From Methanobrevibacter sp. (GTDB taxonomy: Archaea > Methanobacteriota > Methanobacteria > Methanobacteriales > Methanobacteriaceae), in the NCBI GenBank assembly GCA_016291275.1, contig JAEEWY010000106.1:1-5365 (forward strand): a stretch of DNA of 5,365 nucleotides, in the 5' to 3' direction. Of this stretch, positions 5,258 to 5,365 are shown one piece after another. Within the stretch, counting starts at the first letter, position 1. Every line of letters begins with the position of its first letter. Under the pieces are notes generated by a model. The model saw only the letters and a program-made list of their open reading frames with translations. It ran no database searches and was not told the origin of the DNA. The position numbers and the translations under genes are program-made.

Positions 5258-5365
5258 TATATCGATTAAAATATTACAAATAATTTTTTTCACAAAAATT
5301 TTAAAAATATATTTTATTTTTTATTATGAAATTGATTATTAAATTTAAAAATAATTATAAATAAT
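5258..5365. other. AT-rich non-coding DNA upstream of the XRE-ImmA operon
   Basis: No gene is visible on either strand. The stretch is almost entirely A and T, with runs such as the seven T near 5284-5290. It may contain upstream promoter elements or the end of the next gene's transcription unit, but nothing can be assigned. Confidence 0.5.

Noticed and set aside
3267..5365. Possible mobile island carrying the XRE-ImmA-PIN genes
   Set aside because: I found no integrase, transposase, tRNA gene or flanking direct repeats in the window, and base composition does not visibly differ from the neighbours.
1..5365. CRISPR arrays, tRNA, rRNA and insertion sequences
   Set aside because: No regularly spaced repeats, no tRNA-like cloverleaf with conserved bases, no rRNA segments and no transposase motifs were seen on either strand.

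Overview
The window looks like chromosomal DNA from a methanogenic archaeon of the order Methanobacteriales, most likely Methanobrevibacter or a close relative. Three things suggest this. There is an archaeal clamp-loader gene pair (rfcS-rfcL). The DNA is strongly AT-rich, with TTTATATA-type promoter boxes and GGTGA-type ribosome binding sites. The large membrane protein ends in what looks like a pseudomurein-binding module, and pseudomurein walls are known only from Methanobacteriales and Methanopyrus. Every supported gene lies on the minus strand, so transcription runs from high to low coordinates.

Layout from the upstream (high-coordinate) side. Positions 5208-5365 are a non-coding promoter region with a TATA box and a 19-bp inverted repeat that could be an operator. 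Next come an XRE-type helix-turn-helix regulator (4866-5207) and an overlapping ImmA/IrrE-type zinc metallopeptidase (4094-4876), translationally coupled. A hairpin plus T-run terminator follows, then a compact spacer with two palindromes and a 10-nt direct repeat. After it comes a small PIN-like (DUF3368-like) protein with its own promoter signals (3478-3936). A T-rich terminator region and a promoter lead to a 411-residue protein with two cytoplasmic zinc ribbons, one membrane helix, a long glycosylation-site-rich linker and a C-terminal pseudomurein-binding-like module (2031-3266). A 328-bp AT-rich gap carries the terminator of that gene and the probable promoter of the clamp-loader operon. 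The operon is rfcS (758-1702, complete) followed by rfcL (1-665, N-terminal 221 residues only; the rest lies outside the window).

How the genes may work together. RfcS and RfcL form the replication factor C complex that loads the PCNA clamp. The XRE and ImmA genes are a classic regulator/protease pair in which the protease is expected to inactivate the regulator. With the PIN-like gene just downstream on the same strand, they form a plausible three-gene toxin-antitoxin or stress-response cassette, though the PIN-like protein lacks several canonical acidic residues and has its own transcription signals. The zinc-ribbon/wall-binding protein may link the cytoplasm to the cell wall. Its function is not known to me, and I see no functional link between it and its neighbours.
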